Position numbers and translations under genes: made by a program. The notes under the pieces are model-generated. The model was not told the DNA's origin and did no database searches. It saw only the letters and a list, made by a program, of their open reading frames with translations. Below, piece by piece: positions 1 through 11,843 of a DNA stretch of 64,000 nucleotides (the first letter of the stretch is position 1; the number at the start of each line of letters is the position of its first letter). The DNA is from Penicillus capitatus (lineage: Eukaryota; Chlorophyta): the NCBI GenBank assembly GCA_965649825.1, contig OZ287696.1:1736001-1800000 (forward strand). Reading direction: 5' to 3'.

Positions 1-1698
1 GAGCCCAACAAGAGAGCCGCCAGTTGCTTCTGCCAGATCCGGAGGCAGAGAGAAGGCGAGAAGATGCTCAGAAGGTCGTCTCCCTTGTGCAACTGTGATG
101 CCGCCCCAAACAGTATTTGCTGTTTTCAGAATCTGGATCGTTACTTTACTCACGTCTCCGATCTGAAGGCAGAGGATGCTGCGTTTCTGAAGGAGTACAT
201 TGAGAAGGAAGAATGGAGGATTGACAAATGGGGTGCCGATGATGAGTTGGATGATGAGATCGAGTTTGATCAGGATGAAGCGTATCTCGAACAAGGAGCG
301 AAGTTCGAGGCAGATTACAACTTCCGCTTTGAAGTGCGTCTTTTCTGAGAGGTGGATGACAAAATGATGATCGACAGGAACCCGGATCACATGAAATCGT
401 TGGTCATCCACGCGCACCGGACGGGGCACTGCGTCAGAAGGAAAGCCGACGAAAGAGGCAGAGAGCCAACAGAGCCGAACGTCAAAGACAGAGAAAACAT
501 CAAGAGGAACAGGAAATCAAAGAACAGAAAAACAAGAAAAGAAAAGAAATCCAGGAAAAGTGTGACCAGCAATGCCATCACCGAGATCTTCGAATGATGC
601 TCTCTTAGGCTTGGAGAGCTAAACACGGCTTGCGGTGGGAAAATGAGTGCGGATCTCCTGGAGAGACTTCTGGACAGCGACCAGGAATTCGACGCAGCTG
701 AATGGGATGCCAAAATGGAAGAAGCTTTCAACGATGACTACTATCAAGTACCAAACAGAACTGCGCAAAGCTTCTGCATGGGTAATCGAACAGGAGGATG
801 ACACACAATTCCAACTGACGACTGAAGAGAAATCGCTGCCAACGTCTCCTCCAAAGAAAAGTGTAAGAACGAGATTGTGGTAACTTACTGAATAGCAAGC
901 GAGGTTGGGTGTGCAGTATGAAAGGGAGGATGTAGAAAAGGACAGTCCTGTCCTGTCGAAGGCAGAACAGAAAAGAGAGCTTCAAAGCCTCATGTTACAG
1001 TATTATGCCCTTGATCGCGAAGATAACATCGATGGCATCAAATGTCGGTATCGATACATCAAGGCATTTGTGCTTCTGCCGCGATCACTCGAAGAGATGC
1101 GCGTGGTGTGCTAGGTCCCTAAAGAAAGCTATGGCTTAGAACCACATGACATTCTATGTCTGGATGACAAGAAACTGAATGCATACGTCGGCCTGCGGAG
1201 ATTGAATCCTTACAGAGATGATCTGACGGACTATAAGTATAGTCCATGGAAACTGAAACAGTTGCTCAACGACATCGATTACCATCATCCAACATCGCTT
1301 TCCACAAAACAGGAGGAGAAGGCATCGTTTGAGCGCAAAAGCACTCAGAACGAAGAACAAGATGAGGCCTTTCTTGCTGAAAAGGTACTTGTATGCTCAG
1401 ATATCTCAGTCGCTGATGAATCATGACCGCACGAGGACAGATTCGCCAAGCAGAGGATCCCAATGTGAAGGCACGGTTGGAATCGTACAGCTTCGAGACA
1501 CTGAGACCATTGGGCATAAAGAGAGCGAAGAAGGCCTCGACAGTTACTGCGGAGAACGGTGAACGAGATGTAAAAGTGCAGAAGCTGGAGGAAGGTGATA
1601 AGATGAAAGGAATGGCGAAATCTCAAAGAAAAAACGCGAAGCGGAGGAAAAAGAAACGAGAACAGAAATCTGTATCTTCGCAACAGGCTCTTGAATAA
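1..1698 (+). CDS. KRI1: KRI1-like ribosome biogenesis protein, 5' end outside window
   Basis: Kri1 is a nucleolar factor for 40S/pre-rRNA processing. The visible part follows the family order: an acidic block ending in YNFRFE followed by EPGSHEIVGHPRAPDG (about 130-420), a long basic coiled coil (about 430-560), the FDAAEW...FNDDYY segment (about 690-745), and a C-terminal domain with LQYYALDRED..GIKCRYRY followed by VPKESYGL..DILCLDDKKLNAYV..RRLNPYRDD (about 985-1250) and a basic tail. These segments lie in different frames and join through GT-AG introns at 75-129, 334-377, 560-608, 748-793 and 1385-1440, plus others near 868-905 and 1063-1112. The stop is the TAA at 1696-1698. Family assignment is from recalled conserved blocks; the 5' part lies upstream of the window. 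Confidence 0.88.
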
Positions 1699-1844
1699 TA
1701 TGTGTTCTTTCAGCACATCAGGTTCAACAGAAACAGCTGGCCATCTACTATGACACCTCCGACAGATTCCGAACGGCAATCCAGGAATAACGCAGAGAGG
1801 GATGTCGGCACATCACTTGTCCTCCACAAATCTGTTCCCTGCCT

Positions 1845-2283
1845 AAAAATGCTTTTCGTCGGACTCATGCGGAAATAGATGCAGCCTGGAAAAGGTTCCA
1901 GGCATGGAAGTTCTCTATCATGTGTGCCGCCGACGACATAACAACTGTGAAATAGAGTACTTGCAAACTCTAGAGCCACACTGTCCGATGGAGATCTGGA
2001 GAGTAGGATACTGTCACTACCTTACTATCGAGAGGCATTCATTAAATATGGACTTTCGTCCTCGATCACCAGGGCGATGGATATGTCTCCATCGCAGAGG
2101 GCTCATAATCGGATCCGACGAACAATACACTTTAGGAACGCGCTGAACAACGCGATCTTGAAGGGGGAGAAAACAACGCCATTAGCGCGGCAGACGTCCG
2201 AGCTTTGGTCGTCGTGGATAACCGACTTCTTCCTTCCAGCGGTTGCGATCTTCATCTGTGCCGCAGCAGTTCTCATACAATGA
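1845..2283 (+). CDS. Unidentified gene, C-terminal membrane segment (partial model)
   Basis: At least two exons join in frame. An exon ending at 1921 encodes a segment with IDAAWKRFQAWKF. A 52-nt GT-AG intron follows (1922-1973), and the last exon (1974-2283) encodes an acidic/hydrophobic stretch, a basic stretch (RAHNRIRRTIHFRNALN) and a C-terminal hydrophobic helix (FFLPAVAIFICAAAVLIQ) just before the stop. A short coding-looking piece near 1722-1787 may be an earlier exon, but I could not close the splice. A hydrophobic helix at the very C-terminus resembles a tail-anchored or small organelle membrane protein; that is inference. I do not recognise the family. It follows KRI1 in the same direction with a very small gap. 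Confidence 0.45.
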
Positions 2284-2684
2284 CCTCGCCACCGATGACG
2301 AAGACTCGATCGACCACGCTATGCGCGCTGTTTTGCGGTGTCTCGGATGGCGATCTCGAAAGTGATCACGAGTGAGACGTCTTCTCCGATGCCAACTCTT
2401 CTCGAATACAATCTAGTTGTCCGAATGGATGCTGGAGGAGGTCTGTTAGAAAGCAGTGTTGGCGTTAGCCTGCTTCCAGCAGACAACAACCGTATCCAAC
2501 TTGGCCGAATCTTGGGTCAAGTCGATCAACCGTCAAGAAACTTTACTGAATATTCCTTTTTTTACAAACGCCTTCCAAGACATCCGTCGAGACGCAGAAG
2601 CGAAGCCGTGCTTTTCGTCTTCATATCCGTATCGATTCACGAACAGCTCTCCACAGCACATGTACCACAGATTTGAAGGCGGCT

Positions 2685-3083
2685 ATGACGACCGAGGACG
2701 ACCGTTTCGCAGTACAAGAGGTCCTGCTCGCCGCATTGTGGGGAGCCTCTGGCGTCTTGTTCGTCGTTTCTTTGGTCACGTCTGTCGCGATATTCTCCTT
2801 CACGGCAACGGAACAGTGTCCGTCTCTTGGCCAAGCCGATTGCTTTGAAGATAAGGAGCTGTGTCCAGGAGAAAAGGCCTGCTTCTGCCTTGCCTCTATT
2901 GTCAACGTTCCTCAGTCATCCGATCTCGATGAGTGGCAGTATTGCCACGGCTATGACTTTCACATGTCCCACACAGCAGAACTCTGCTACTGGACAACGC
3001 GTACGTTGACATTCGTGGGCCTCATTTTGCTCTGCGTCCTGTTTGTTTTTGGCCGAGTCGTGCACTTTCGTTGGGATCTCTGA
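2685..3083 (+). CDS. Two-TM Cys-rich small protein, paralogue 1
   Basis: A single-exon protein of 132 aa. The start (MTTEDD) was chosen by alignment with the two paralogues at 14538 and 47203. It has a short N-terminus, TM1 (about residues 13-38, including ASGVLFVVSLVTSVAIF), a roughly 60-residue loop with six to eight cysteines (ATEQCP..CFEDKELCPG..CFC..), a WQYCHGYDFHM segment, a conserved CYWTTR motif, then TM2 (about residues 107-128) and a short basic end. The same cysteine spacing and TM sequences occur in the paralogues, whose loops are otherwise diverged. I know no named family with this pattern. The topology, with a disulfide-bonded loop on the lumenal or outer side between two helices, is inference. 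Confidence 0.7.
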   Translation: MTTEDDRFAVQEVLLAALWGASGVLFVVSLVTSVAIFSFTATEQCPSLGQADCFEDKELCPGEKACFCLASIVNVPQSSDLDEWQYCHGYDFHMSHTAELCYWTTRTLTFVGLILLCVLFVFGRVVHFRWDL

Positions 3084-3607
3084 AGATGGATATAGGTTAG
3101 GGCACGAGGAATGAAAAGACGTTAGGAACGTCAAGAAACTGGAAGAAGAGGTTAAGCGGTCTACCGCAGGTTTCTTTGCGTTTACATAATTAGACTCCAC
3201 ACAAACAAACTGTCCAGAGAATCCCCAACCAATTCTTTCTGTGTATTCTATGCGATGACGTTCATTTGTCATTTCTCTTTCTCTTTTAAAGGACGCACGA
3301 TTTCTTGGCATGTCAAGGAGATGTTTTCGTTTGGTCTGGAACCCTTAAAGATGACTTTATTGCCGAACTGTAGGAACCAAAGAAACCTTTATTGACGAAC
3401 AGTAGGAAGTGAATCCATCGGTGAAGATGGAGGTGTTGTAGAGAGCTTCAGATTTTGTAGGTCCTGTAGAGCATTACCGAGATCCTTGCACCAAACGTGT
3501 CAGCAGCTTCTAGGCTTCTAGACGCATCGTCGAGCACTGTCGTCGCATAAATAAACGCAACGGGCAAAGGCTCCTTGTGATTTAGACCTGCTCTGTTCGA
3601 AGAAGCA
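3084..3607. other. Intergenic, no gene seen
   Basis: Between the two-TM gene and the next plus-strand gene. ORFs here are short and lack motifs. The near-repeat 'aggaaccaaagaaacctttattgac' / 'tattgacgaacagtaggaa' around 3370-3405 is the only local structure noted. Confidence 0.4.
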
Positions 3608-4557
3608 ATGTCGAGTTCTGTTGAAAATGTTCTTTATCTAACTACCAGTCAGCCCCAGTACACACAAAATTCATATCCATGGCAGCGAGATCTGTCGAAG
3701 TTCGAAGATTATCTGCGGCCGCCTTTTTTTCGGATTGGAACGGCACGTGCGTTGTGAAGAGAATCGCTGTCTCTTTTGGTTCAACGAGTTGTGACGGTTT
3801 TCTGTACACGCATACATTCACACTGTTTGCGTGCCTTTTTTTTGATGTATTGCTGACACGATCTCGTCAGCAATCTCTGAGAATCTTTTCGTTCGTCTTT
3901 GGACTGCGAAATTTCGTATGTGCCATCCAATGAATACATCCCAGATGTACCGCCAAGAAGTCCTGGCACATTACTCATACACAAGCGCGGAATTCTTATG
4001 TGAAACGCTAAACTATTAGATCCAGTTGATTTGTAGAGTTCGCATTATGTGTGGATCTGTGCGGAGAAAGAGATCTCGCGACGAATGCGCTTACTCACAT
4101 CCGGACTGGCGAAAGCCGATCGGTAGGCCCAAGGAGACGACGCACTCGCGCATCTCTCCGGCTCCAGTTCTGTCACGCGTGCGGCAGGAGGTTCTGACCA
4201 TGTGTATATTCTACTCTCGGCCATCGAAGAAACGATCTCGCGAAAAGTATGCTGTTGCGTTCGACGGTTTCCGTCTTCAAGTTCTCTGTAACTTCCTTAC
4301 ATCAGAAGCGGAATATTCCTTTCTCTACGGAAACGTTCTGTCAACCGCAACCTTAGTGCATGATTTCTATTGGCGGACTATCAGACTCAAAATCCCGTAG
4401 CCGTGTTTATTAGCATAGCAGCGTCCTAGATCTCCACCCGGATGCATATGCTTCGGCGGACAACCTGGATGACGGTTTGTCCGGTCTGTCGAGATACATC
4501 GCGTTCGCTCTGGATGGACAAGGATTTCTCGAAGCCACCGCTCAACATGTGCATTGA
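3608..4557 (+). CDS. Unidentified multi-exon gene
   Basis: The ATG at 3608 opens a segment with YPWQRDLSKFEDYLRPPFFR, which runs to a splice near 3750. A later exon carries SYVPSNEYIPDVPPRSPG up to 3999. A 37-nt intron (4000-4036) leads into an exon (4037-4396) encoding a basic region (SVRRKRSRDE) and a hydrophobic/aromatic region (LCNFLTSEAEYSFLYGNVL). A 25-nt GT-AG gap (4397-4421) removes an in-frame TAG and joins to an acidic C-terminus (DLHPDAYASADNLDDGLSGL) ending at TGA 4555-4557. The frames agree across the last two junctions. The first intron, somewhere in 3751-3885, is not fixed. I do not recognise the protein. It converges on PDS5, whose stop lies about 74 bases away. Confidence 0.45.
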
Positions 4558-4630
4558 ATGCGCCCAACGTACAAAGTCTCTACTACTCCTTAAGCCTGTT
4601 TTCTATTCGATTTGGGGGTCGGCATGACAT

Positions 4631-7600
4631 TTAATTGGTTGACGGGACAGGTGGCTCCTCTTCAATCTCGCATTGCGTGCGCCTTCTCTGTCTCTTGGCA
4701 CGACGTTCGTGCGGACGCGTGTTGCTCTCGACGTCTCGCGGATTCGCAGAAGCTTCAGCATCCGTGGCACAGGAGGGGCGCGTTGACAGAAGATCAGGTT
4801 CTGTGAAGGATGATCGTCTTCTTGGCAACAGCTCGTTCTTGATCGGCGTCATTCGCAGTTCTGGACCAACAGTGCTGCGACGAAATCTCGTTCGGGATTT
4901 TCTCTTCTTCAGGAAGTCAATAGCAACACACTGCAGATTGGATGGCAGATGACTCCCAATGCCATTCACCGCTGCAGCACAAGAAATGAGCATTCTTGAA
5001 TCGTGCGATGGAGGAGAGGACCAATAAGTTGGCGATCGACTTTGTACAGAGCCTTTGGCAAAGAGATCGATCCAGGGAATGCCTTCTCCCAGTCCAGGTG
5101 CAGACGATCATCCATTGCCGTGCAGATCTCTTTCAGTAGGAAGAGCGCAATGTCGCAGATGATATAGAGCCGTGTGTCGATTTCTGGTTTCTACATCCAA
5201 GTGTGTGCACGCGCTTTGTGGAATGGCAAAAGGGATTTCTCACCTCGGCATCGTGTGAATACTTGATGCACTGGAGAAGGCTTTTCATGATTGGAATGTT
5301 TTCGCCGAGGTTCGTCATCTCTACGGTAAGCAAAAGTTCAAAGAGGAAGAGCAGCATCTCCTGAAAAGGATCGTAGACAGTTGGTCCCTCCTCTGCAATG
5401 AGAGACGCCTAGATATCGGCTCATCAGTGAGCAAAACGGTTTTCCGTTTGTTGGCTTACGTCTGGAAAATCGTCGTGGTGCGCAAGAAGGTGTACGAGAT
5501 AAGGGAGCATGAATTCTGGCATGGCATGAAGCCGCTGTATTTCTGAGGCCGATTCCAATGAAGCTACGTTTCGCACGTTCCGTCGTTCCAGTGCAATGAC
5601 CGTCTTCAAATGTTCTTTCGCCTTCATTCTGACCACCGTGAATCAGATAAGAAAGAGAGAGGCTGAAACACTGACTTATGGTTTTCCACTGGGTCTATCG
5701 CAGCTAGAGCAAGACAGGCTGCATATTTATGGCAACGATGCAGTTGTCCCAATCTCAGCACATAACTCATCTGCTCCGTCAGTTTCTGGATCGCTGCAGA
5801 TCTTGCATTTGGTGCGGAGTCTTGTACAGTGAACGCCACGTCCTACGCCAAAAGGAGATGCGCCTCTTTGGTTGCCGTCGTCGAGCTTTACTCGAAAGAG
5901 TTGATTATCGAACTCTGTCTTTCGGAATCGTTGGATTTTTAGGACGGCAGACACCGTCGTCACTCGCAGATGACTCTTGTCGAGGTCGAGCTTCTCGGCC
6001 TCCTCGAAGCTCAGTTGAGATGACGACTTCTCAAAAGTTCCTCCCAATCGATACAGAGAATTGGAATCAGGGTTCAGCAGACTATGCACACATCGTCAGC
6101 GTCGGCGATGGTGTGAAGAGGGTTCAGCTGTACTCCAGTGAGGCAATAATGCCTAGGCAGCTTTCTGCAAGTTTCTGGATGCCATCCATGTTTCCAGTTG
6201 CCGATTCTGTCGACGGAGAAGGGGTACAGGCTCGAGCAATTGCTTTGAATGCCATGGACTTAAGAATGACATCCGGTTCCACATCTGGTATCGTCTCTTC
6301 TGTCGTCTTCGGAAAAGAGGAGATTGGAGGGACACCCACAGAGCTCTGCAAATAGATTGCCAAAGCAAACTCCGCAAAGATCGTTGCATTCGCTTGCAGC
6401 AATTGAGGAGACAGATGTCCAATCGTGGCAACTGCCTGTATGGCAAAAGCGGAAATGGGATCCGCAGCAAAGTCTTCTCTCTGCATCCTTCTGCAGAAAT
6501 CGCCGCAGACGTCATCGAGAAACTGTCAACACAGTGATGGCCGAGATGACGAAGAATGACTGTTCACCTTCGTGCTGTCTTCAAAGGACATGAAACTGTG
6601 GAGAATGAAGACAGTGTATTTTCCACACTTGGGTGTTCCACTGCCCATCGTGATGGCTCTCTTCAAGTGCTGTACAATCCTGGATGCCGCGTTCTCCTGT
6701 TGTGTATTGGGGTCGATGCATCGATAGAGCTTTGCCGCTGAAGCAATGCTCTTCAAGAGCAGCTCGATCACATTCGCACGCGTTTCAGCTTCGAGTTTTG
6801 CTGCGTAGATCTCCAGTCGTTGCAAAAACAGGCTTCCGCAGAGCTGCAGAGAATGTGGCGTTGCTATTCCTTCTCGTGTCTATTCCTCACCTTGGCCAAT
6901 TTTCTGTACAGCTCGCAGTCTTCGTTCATAAGGACGTCGTCGAGAATGTCTTCTGGGAGGAAGGAAGGACAAGCCTGAAAGCACAGAGATTTGTAGAATT
7001 CGGCCGCCGCCGTCCTGCTCCCCAGGTAAGACACAATCTCTTTTCTGCTCTCCATCCAAACCTGGCTCGTACATTCCGTCAGTTGACTGTCAGTGGAGAC
7101 ATAACGGACCTCTTTCGTAGCTAGAACCCCGCAGCAGGCATCCAGCTTTTTCACGATGCGCTTATCGTTCGACTCCAGCAGTTTCAGGAAATGTCCTCTT
7201 GTCTTTTCACTCGGTGGGAAAAAGTTGAGGATCTGGGACACGTGTGCACTCTGCGGCGTTCCAGTTGACAGGAGAGTGGAGACAAAGTCAGAGATCGCTG
7301 CCTGCACACCGCTGTTGGTAGATCTACGTTTTCGATGGAGTGACCTGTAGGGAGTGTTTGTACTCCACCGTCTTGAGAAACGCCTTCCTTTGCTTCTCAT
7401 TGAACGCATGGTACATGTGGCTGAGCAATCGGCCTGCTTCTCTCCTGTGAAGGTTTGGGGGAAAGAGACCGCTCTTGGATACAGTTCCAAAGAAAGCGGC
7501 GCGGATTTCAGGCACACATCCCGTCGCTTCAAACAGACATCCCATGTGCACAAGGCACGACATCTGCAGACTTCCTTCGTGCTCAGAGAACCACTGGAAC

Positions 7601-9481
7601 AATTCGACAATGGTCTCTGCGGCACACTTACGTACGGAGTGTTTCTTGTCTCTCAACCTGAGAAACGTCGTTCGACATGATTTGACGGAAAGGTGCGGCA
7701 CCTCATGAAAACTGCCCCTAGGTGATGATCATCAAAGGCACTGCTGTTTTCGATGATCGAGCGAGAACAGGACAACAGTGCTTTGCTCCTGACTTTGTCA
7801 CTCGGGTCCAACAGGCGATTGAAGCAAGATTTGTGAAGCTACGTGACAGACAGAGAGACTCTATAGAGTGACCACGACATTGAATACCTGTTGCCTCTGT
7901 TCCGTTTCTGGAATCTGTTTTGCGATTTCTGGTATTGAAGAGACAGCTAACAAGCGTATGTTCTCCTATTATGGCCTCCACTTCATGACAGATCAAATTA
8001 GATCAAAAAGTAACCTTGGCATCGACCACTCTCTCTGTGAACTCTCTTGTAAGAGTGGTGTATTCGTCCATGCTAAGAACGCAGGATTGTCTGTCATTGA
8101 GAAAGCGCTCGACAACTTCCAGAGATTTAAGTCTACGCATCAACATTCAGCAACAGGACATATCGTGTCACAGCTGACCTTTTCGATTCATGAGTACTGC
8201 TAAGAAGCTCTTGGAGATGTGGAAGGATCGTGAGTGAAAGAGTAGAGCACAATTCACAGAACTAAAGCATTCAGGTATCGACGAATACCAAATTGCCAGT
8301 CAGTAATTATAGACCTTGGACAGGATTTTGTAGCACTCTTCAGGCTTGCTGTCCTCTTTAGGCAATCCTTTCGAAACAAGACCCACACAGAAAGACCGAA
8401 CAGAGGCATCCAGCTTTTCACTCTTAAAGACACGCTGAACGACCCTAGACAGTCATAGTTGTTATAAGCATATCACAGGCGCATGGGTAAGAACCGAGAG
8501 GCAGCTGGGAACGTTGTTGTATCAATGAGGGGCTGGACGAGGAGTTTCATAGCTCTTTCAGGAATGTCTTCCATCTCCTCGAGCAAACACAGAATCACCT
8601 GCCCCACAGCTTCGCCGACCAGATCATCGTTCTCGACACTGTGCACAACATACAGTGTGCAAAGATCCTCGATCGTACAGCAGGAACTTTGTTATTTGCA
8701 GCAAGGTTCGGATGCACTCCAGCAGTAGATCAGAGGGATCAAGGTCAAGCAATAGCAGACAAAAGCTCACCTATACGTACATTCACCTATCGTCAACACA
8801 CGACAGGGTGGACCAATGGACCTCAGCGATGGTCTTAAGCGTTCCGAGCGCTTTTTGAAAGTGTTGATCCTTGGGATTCTTGAGAAAGCGAAACAGAAAA
8901 ACAATAGCCTCGAATACCGCCTGCAATGACTCTGTGTATGTCACAGAGGTAAAGCGAAGAGAGAGTCTCTACGCTGAGTTGTTCGTGTTCGAAAGGAGAA
9001 TTGGGTACAAAGAGGCGGGCCATTTGGCCGAAGATATATCCACAGAACAGACGCACTTCCTGATGCGCATAAGAAGAAAGCGTCGTCGCAGGTTTGTGTG
9101 TGGCTCGAGATACGCACTTCATTCTTGTGCCGACAGTACTTCTCATTGGCAAGTTCGCGGCTGAGTGGACGCATGGCATTCTGAAGTGCCAGACCCGGCG
9201 AGGCGCTCTCGATAATCTGCGCCACTTCCTGTAGGACAACGAACATAGTCGCCACGGCCATCGACGTCGCGTATAGCGCAAAATAAAAAGAAACGTCGGA
9301 AACGCGAGATCTGCCTTTGTGCGTCAACACAAACAGCGCCGCTCACTTTGAGCGCCTTTAGAAGCGTGTTGTTTGACAGGGAACGATTTGATCGGAGCTG
9401 CTTCGTGATACGCTCGAGATGGGATTCGGCATCGGAGTCGACGAAGTCGAAACTTCCCGTCGGTCTTCCTTGAACGCGCAT
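4631..9481 (-). CDS. PDS5: PDS5 sister-chromatid cohesion protein, multi-exon
   Basis: PDS5 is a HEAT-repeat protein that binds cohesin on chromatin and controls its release and acetylation. Starting from the ATG at 9481 on the minus strand, the pieces follow the family order: an N-terminal segment with LERITKQLRSNRSLSNNTLLKALK; HQEVRLFCGYIFGQMARLFVPNSPF (about 9000-9080), matching the 'VRLLVA..E..R..APEAPY' block; EEMEDIPERAMKLL (about 8540-8590); LRLRDKKHSVRKCAAETIVELF (about 7600-7670); HCSVAV-type spacer repeats; GTPKCGKYTVF (about 6620); SHLRVTTVSAVLKI (about 5960); RCHKYAACLALAAIDP (about 5680-5730); and PEFMLPYLVHLLAHHDDFPD (about 5460-5520), a PDS5 hallmark. The tail is basic (RRAKRQRRR) and ends at 4631. 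Short introns separate most blocks; I did not fix every boundary. Confidence 0.85.
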
Positions 9482-10248
9482 CCGAGAGACAGCTAGCTCT
9501 GTAGGAGAGAAAGTTAACAGAATCCCTTCTTCTCATTTAATGACCGAAACAAACGGAATGTCCGTTTCTGGATGTCATCTGTCACATCACCACCATACAT
9601 CGGCCAGTCCTCACGCGCACACTCCTACCGTCTGTGCCTCTCTGATCCCTGGTGGCATCTTGATGGTGGACAGATCACGAGGTTGAATGAGCGAATCGGC
9701 GGCGAAGTCGGTTTAGATGCCAACAGCATCGCCCGTCTTTCGTAGAAGAATCACCGCACTGGGAATTGTGTTCCGATGTATGGGGATGATCATTCGTCGT
9801 TCGTAAGCATCTGGATCTCAGACGATGATCACAGCCACTCGCGATCGTAAAGAAGACTGACACCTATGCCGCAAACTATGTTCCGTTTCGACGAGAGTGT
9901 TTGAAGATAAAGGATACAGTCGCCTATTCTTTTGTTTTAAGTCCTCTACTGTTAACATACACAGACATCCTTCATCAGGTCAACATCCGTACTTCATTTC
10001 CGGCCCCTTCCTCTCTTGGTTTACTATGTGTGGATGTGACCAGGGGAATACGCAACGCATGTTGAGAAAGAAACGCCCTTTAAGGCCAGAGCGATCGAAA
10101 GGTTATCAGACAGAGCCAGCGAGATACACTGCTGGGTTAGAGTGCGTCGAGCACTGTCAGCGGAACAGATGCTTCTCTTCATGTCAGGCATGGTATCCGA
10201 TCCAGACATGCGTTGTCTTGACAGTGCATACATAGAAACTATCATAAG
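9482..10248. other. Stretch between PDS5 and TXNDC9, at most weak coding
   Basis: No confident gene. A plus-strand frame at about 9735-9910 reads like protein in pieces (for example PSFVEESPHWELCSDVWG and KKTDTYAANYVPFRRECLKI), but with stops between them that I could not remove with convincing introns. It may be a small intron-rich gene or the shared 5' region of its neighbours. Confidence 0.3.
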
Positions 10249-11060
10249 TCAGTCATCGAAATCTGAGCTTTCATCTTCCGAGTCCACTTTTCCATACATC
10301 ACTCCACGCCGAATGCGAGAAGACTGAGCGGATTCCGTCTCCTTTGCGATTTCTTCGATGATCCCAGCATCCATAAGCTTCTGTTCGAGAGCTGCCGTTG
10401 AGAAATTGTCCTTCGCTTTAAACTCATCGAATCCGACCATACGTCCCGTGGAGATGCCATTTGAAAAGTAGATCAAACAGGGCAACACACGCACTTTGAG
10501 TTTTGCTGTGAAGAATGGAGAGGCCTGTCAAAAACAGAGAAGACTGCCACCCTTCCCACAAGAGCAGTGGTTTACTGTGGCATCCAGTTTGATGAACCGT
10601 GTTCGGATGTACTTCCGCGACAAGGTTTCCAGATGTCGATCCAATATGCGACACCGTTCAAAATCGCGGTGAAAGAAGTGACAGACGACCTGTGGAGTCT
10701 TTGTCACAATTTCGAGAAAGGCTCCTTCTTCGATTTCCATCAGCTTGCCATGTCCCTTCAATAACAGGGTCGATTCCTGAGCACGTCTCTCATGAGCCTC
10801 TTTCAGTTCTTCCAGTCTCTCGGCATGTAATTTCTTCAGTTCTGGGTCATCCATGAAATCGCTCATGTTGACTTGGGCATGCTGCACGTGACGAGATGCC
10901 GCTTCTGATGCTTTCATTTCCTAAGGGGCCAACCACATTCTATATGGAATTGCGCTGTTCTGTAAGGGGGACGTGCTTTCTTGTAGTCCTCCGCTGCTGC
11001 TTTCATCGCTTCGCCGAAGGCTAAGCTCTGCATGGTTGAGTTTACGGCATTGGGATCCAT
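10249..11060 (-). CDS. TXNDC9: TXNDC9 / phosducin-like 3 (thioredoxin-fold chaperone cofactor)
   Basis: Members of this family bind the chaperonin CCT and modulate tubulin/actin folding. Three exons close in frame with GT-AG introns: 11060-10973, 10910-10576 and 10524-10249 (introns of 62 and 51 nt), giving 232 aa. The N-terminus is a helical region ending in LKKLHAERLEELKEAHERR, followed by KGHGKLMEIEEGAFLEIVTK, VVCHFFHRDFERCRILDRHLETL and TRFIKLDA, then VRVLPCLIYFSNG and GRMVGFDEF. These are the diagnostic thioredoxin-like blocks. As in other members the fold lacks the CxxC redox pair (FERC instead), so no oxidoreductase activity is expected. The C-terminus is acidic (SEDESSDFDD). The start MDPNAV was chosen because it is the last ATG giving the long helical N-terminus; a start at MSDF is possible. 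Confidence 0.9.
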
Positions 11061-11315
11061 CTCGCTGCTGATACTCGTGCGGAGACTGTCAAATGCGTCT
11101 GTCCAAAATGACAATTGATGGACAGACAATTTCGGGAACGGCGATGGACGTTGCCCGAAAACGTCATTTCTGTTTCGAGGAGACTTTAAGGCCAAGAGCC
11201 GGACCTGAACCTTGAGACAATGCTCGTTGAGTCTTTTGTCTCTAAAGGCATGAACATTATCCTTGATCGGACGACGTAAAGTATTTCTTATGGCTCGTCC
11301 GGAAAAGTCAGGACA

Positions 11316-11540
11316 TCAACTGCATGAGACCCGCTCGAAAGGATAGGCCAACCATGCGAACCCAATAAAGACGCCGCCTATTGTCGCAGTGATGTAATTG
11401 AGCGAACACGGATCGCCTCTGTGTATGACTGAATTCGTTCTAGTTCTGTGGCATGTAACATCTGAAGAAAACCATCCCCCAATCGTAAGCGTTCGATAAA
11501 AAGATGGATGGATGCCTTCTAATCTGAGAATGCTGCTCAA
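11316..11540 (-). CDS. Possible small membrane protein (weak)
   Basis: A minus-strand ORF of 74 aa ending in a hydrophobic stretch (NYITATIGGVFIGFAWLAYPF). The first part (LRLEGIHPSFYRTLTIGGW) also looks protein-like. Nothing links it to a known family, and the rest of 11061-11843 shows no other candidate. It could be one exon of a small organelle membrane protein or a chance ORF. Confidence 0.25.
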   Translation of the reverse strand: MSSILRLEGIHPSFYRTLTIGGWFSSDVTCHRTRTNSVIHRGDPCSLNYITATIGGVFIGFAWLAYPFERVSCS

Positions 11541-11843
11541 GACCTGCTATTTCGCGCGGGTGGTATCACCGTTGCCATGCGATATCACGAACGCTGTCGA
11601 TTCATACGAGCGAATAGATCATTCCGTTTATTCGAATTCTCGAATGCTTTAAACAGAGAGTAAGACTCACGCAGGCAGTGCGCAACAGAGAAGAAGACGA
11701 AGAACTGCCAATGACGAAAGGAAAAGTAAGTGTATTGCACACACAGACTGTGACTGGTGTCTATCAGAGGGGCATTTGGCGGGCAGTGATGATACGGTAA
11801 TGTATGTCATCGCCCTACAGCAAGAGAGATTCTGGAACGCACA

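Noticed and set aside
5729-6355. 208-aa plus-strand ORF
   Set aside because: Antisense of PDS5 exons with clear PDS5 blocks on the minus strand.
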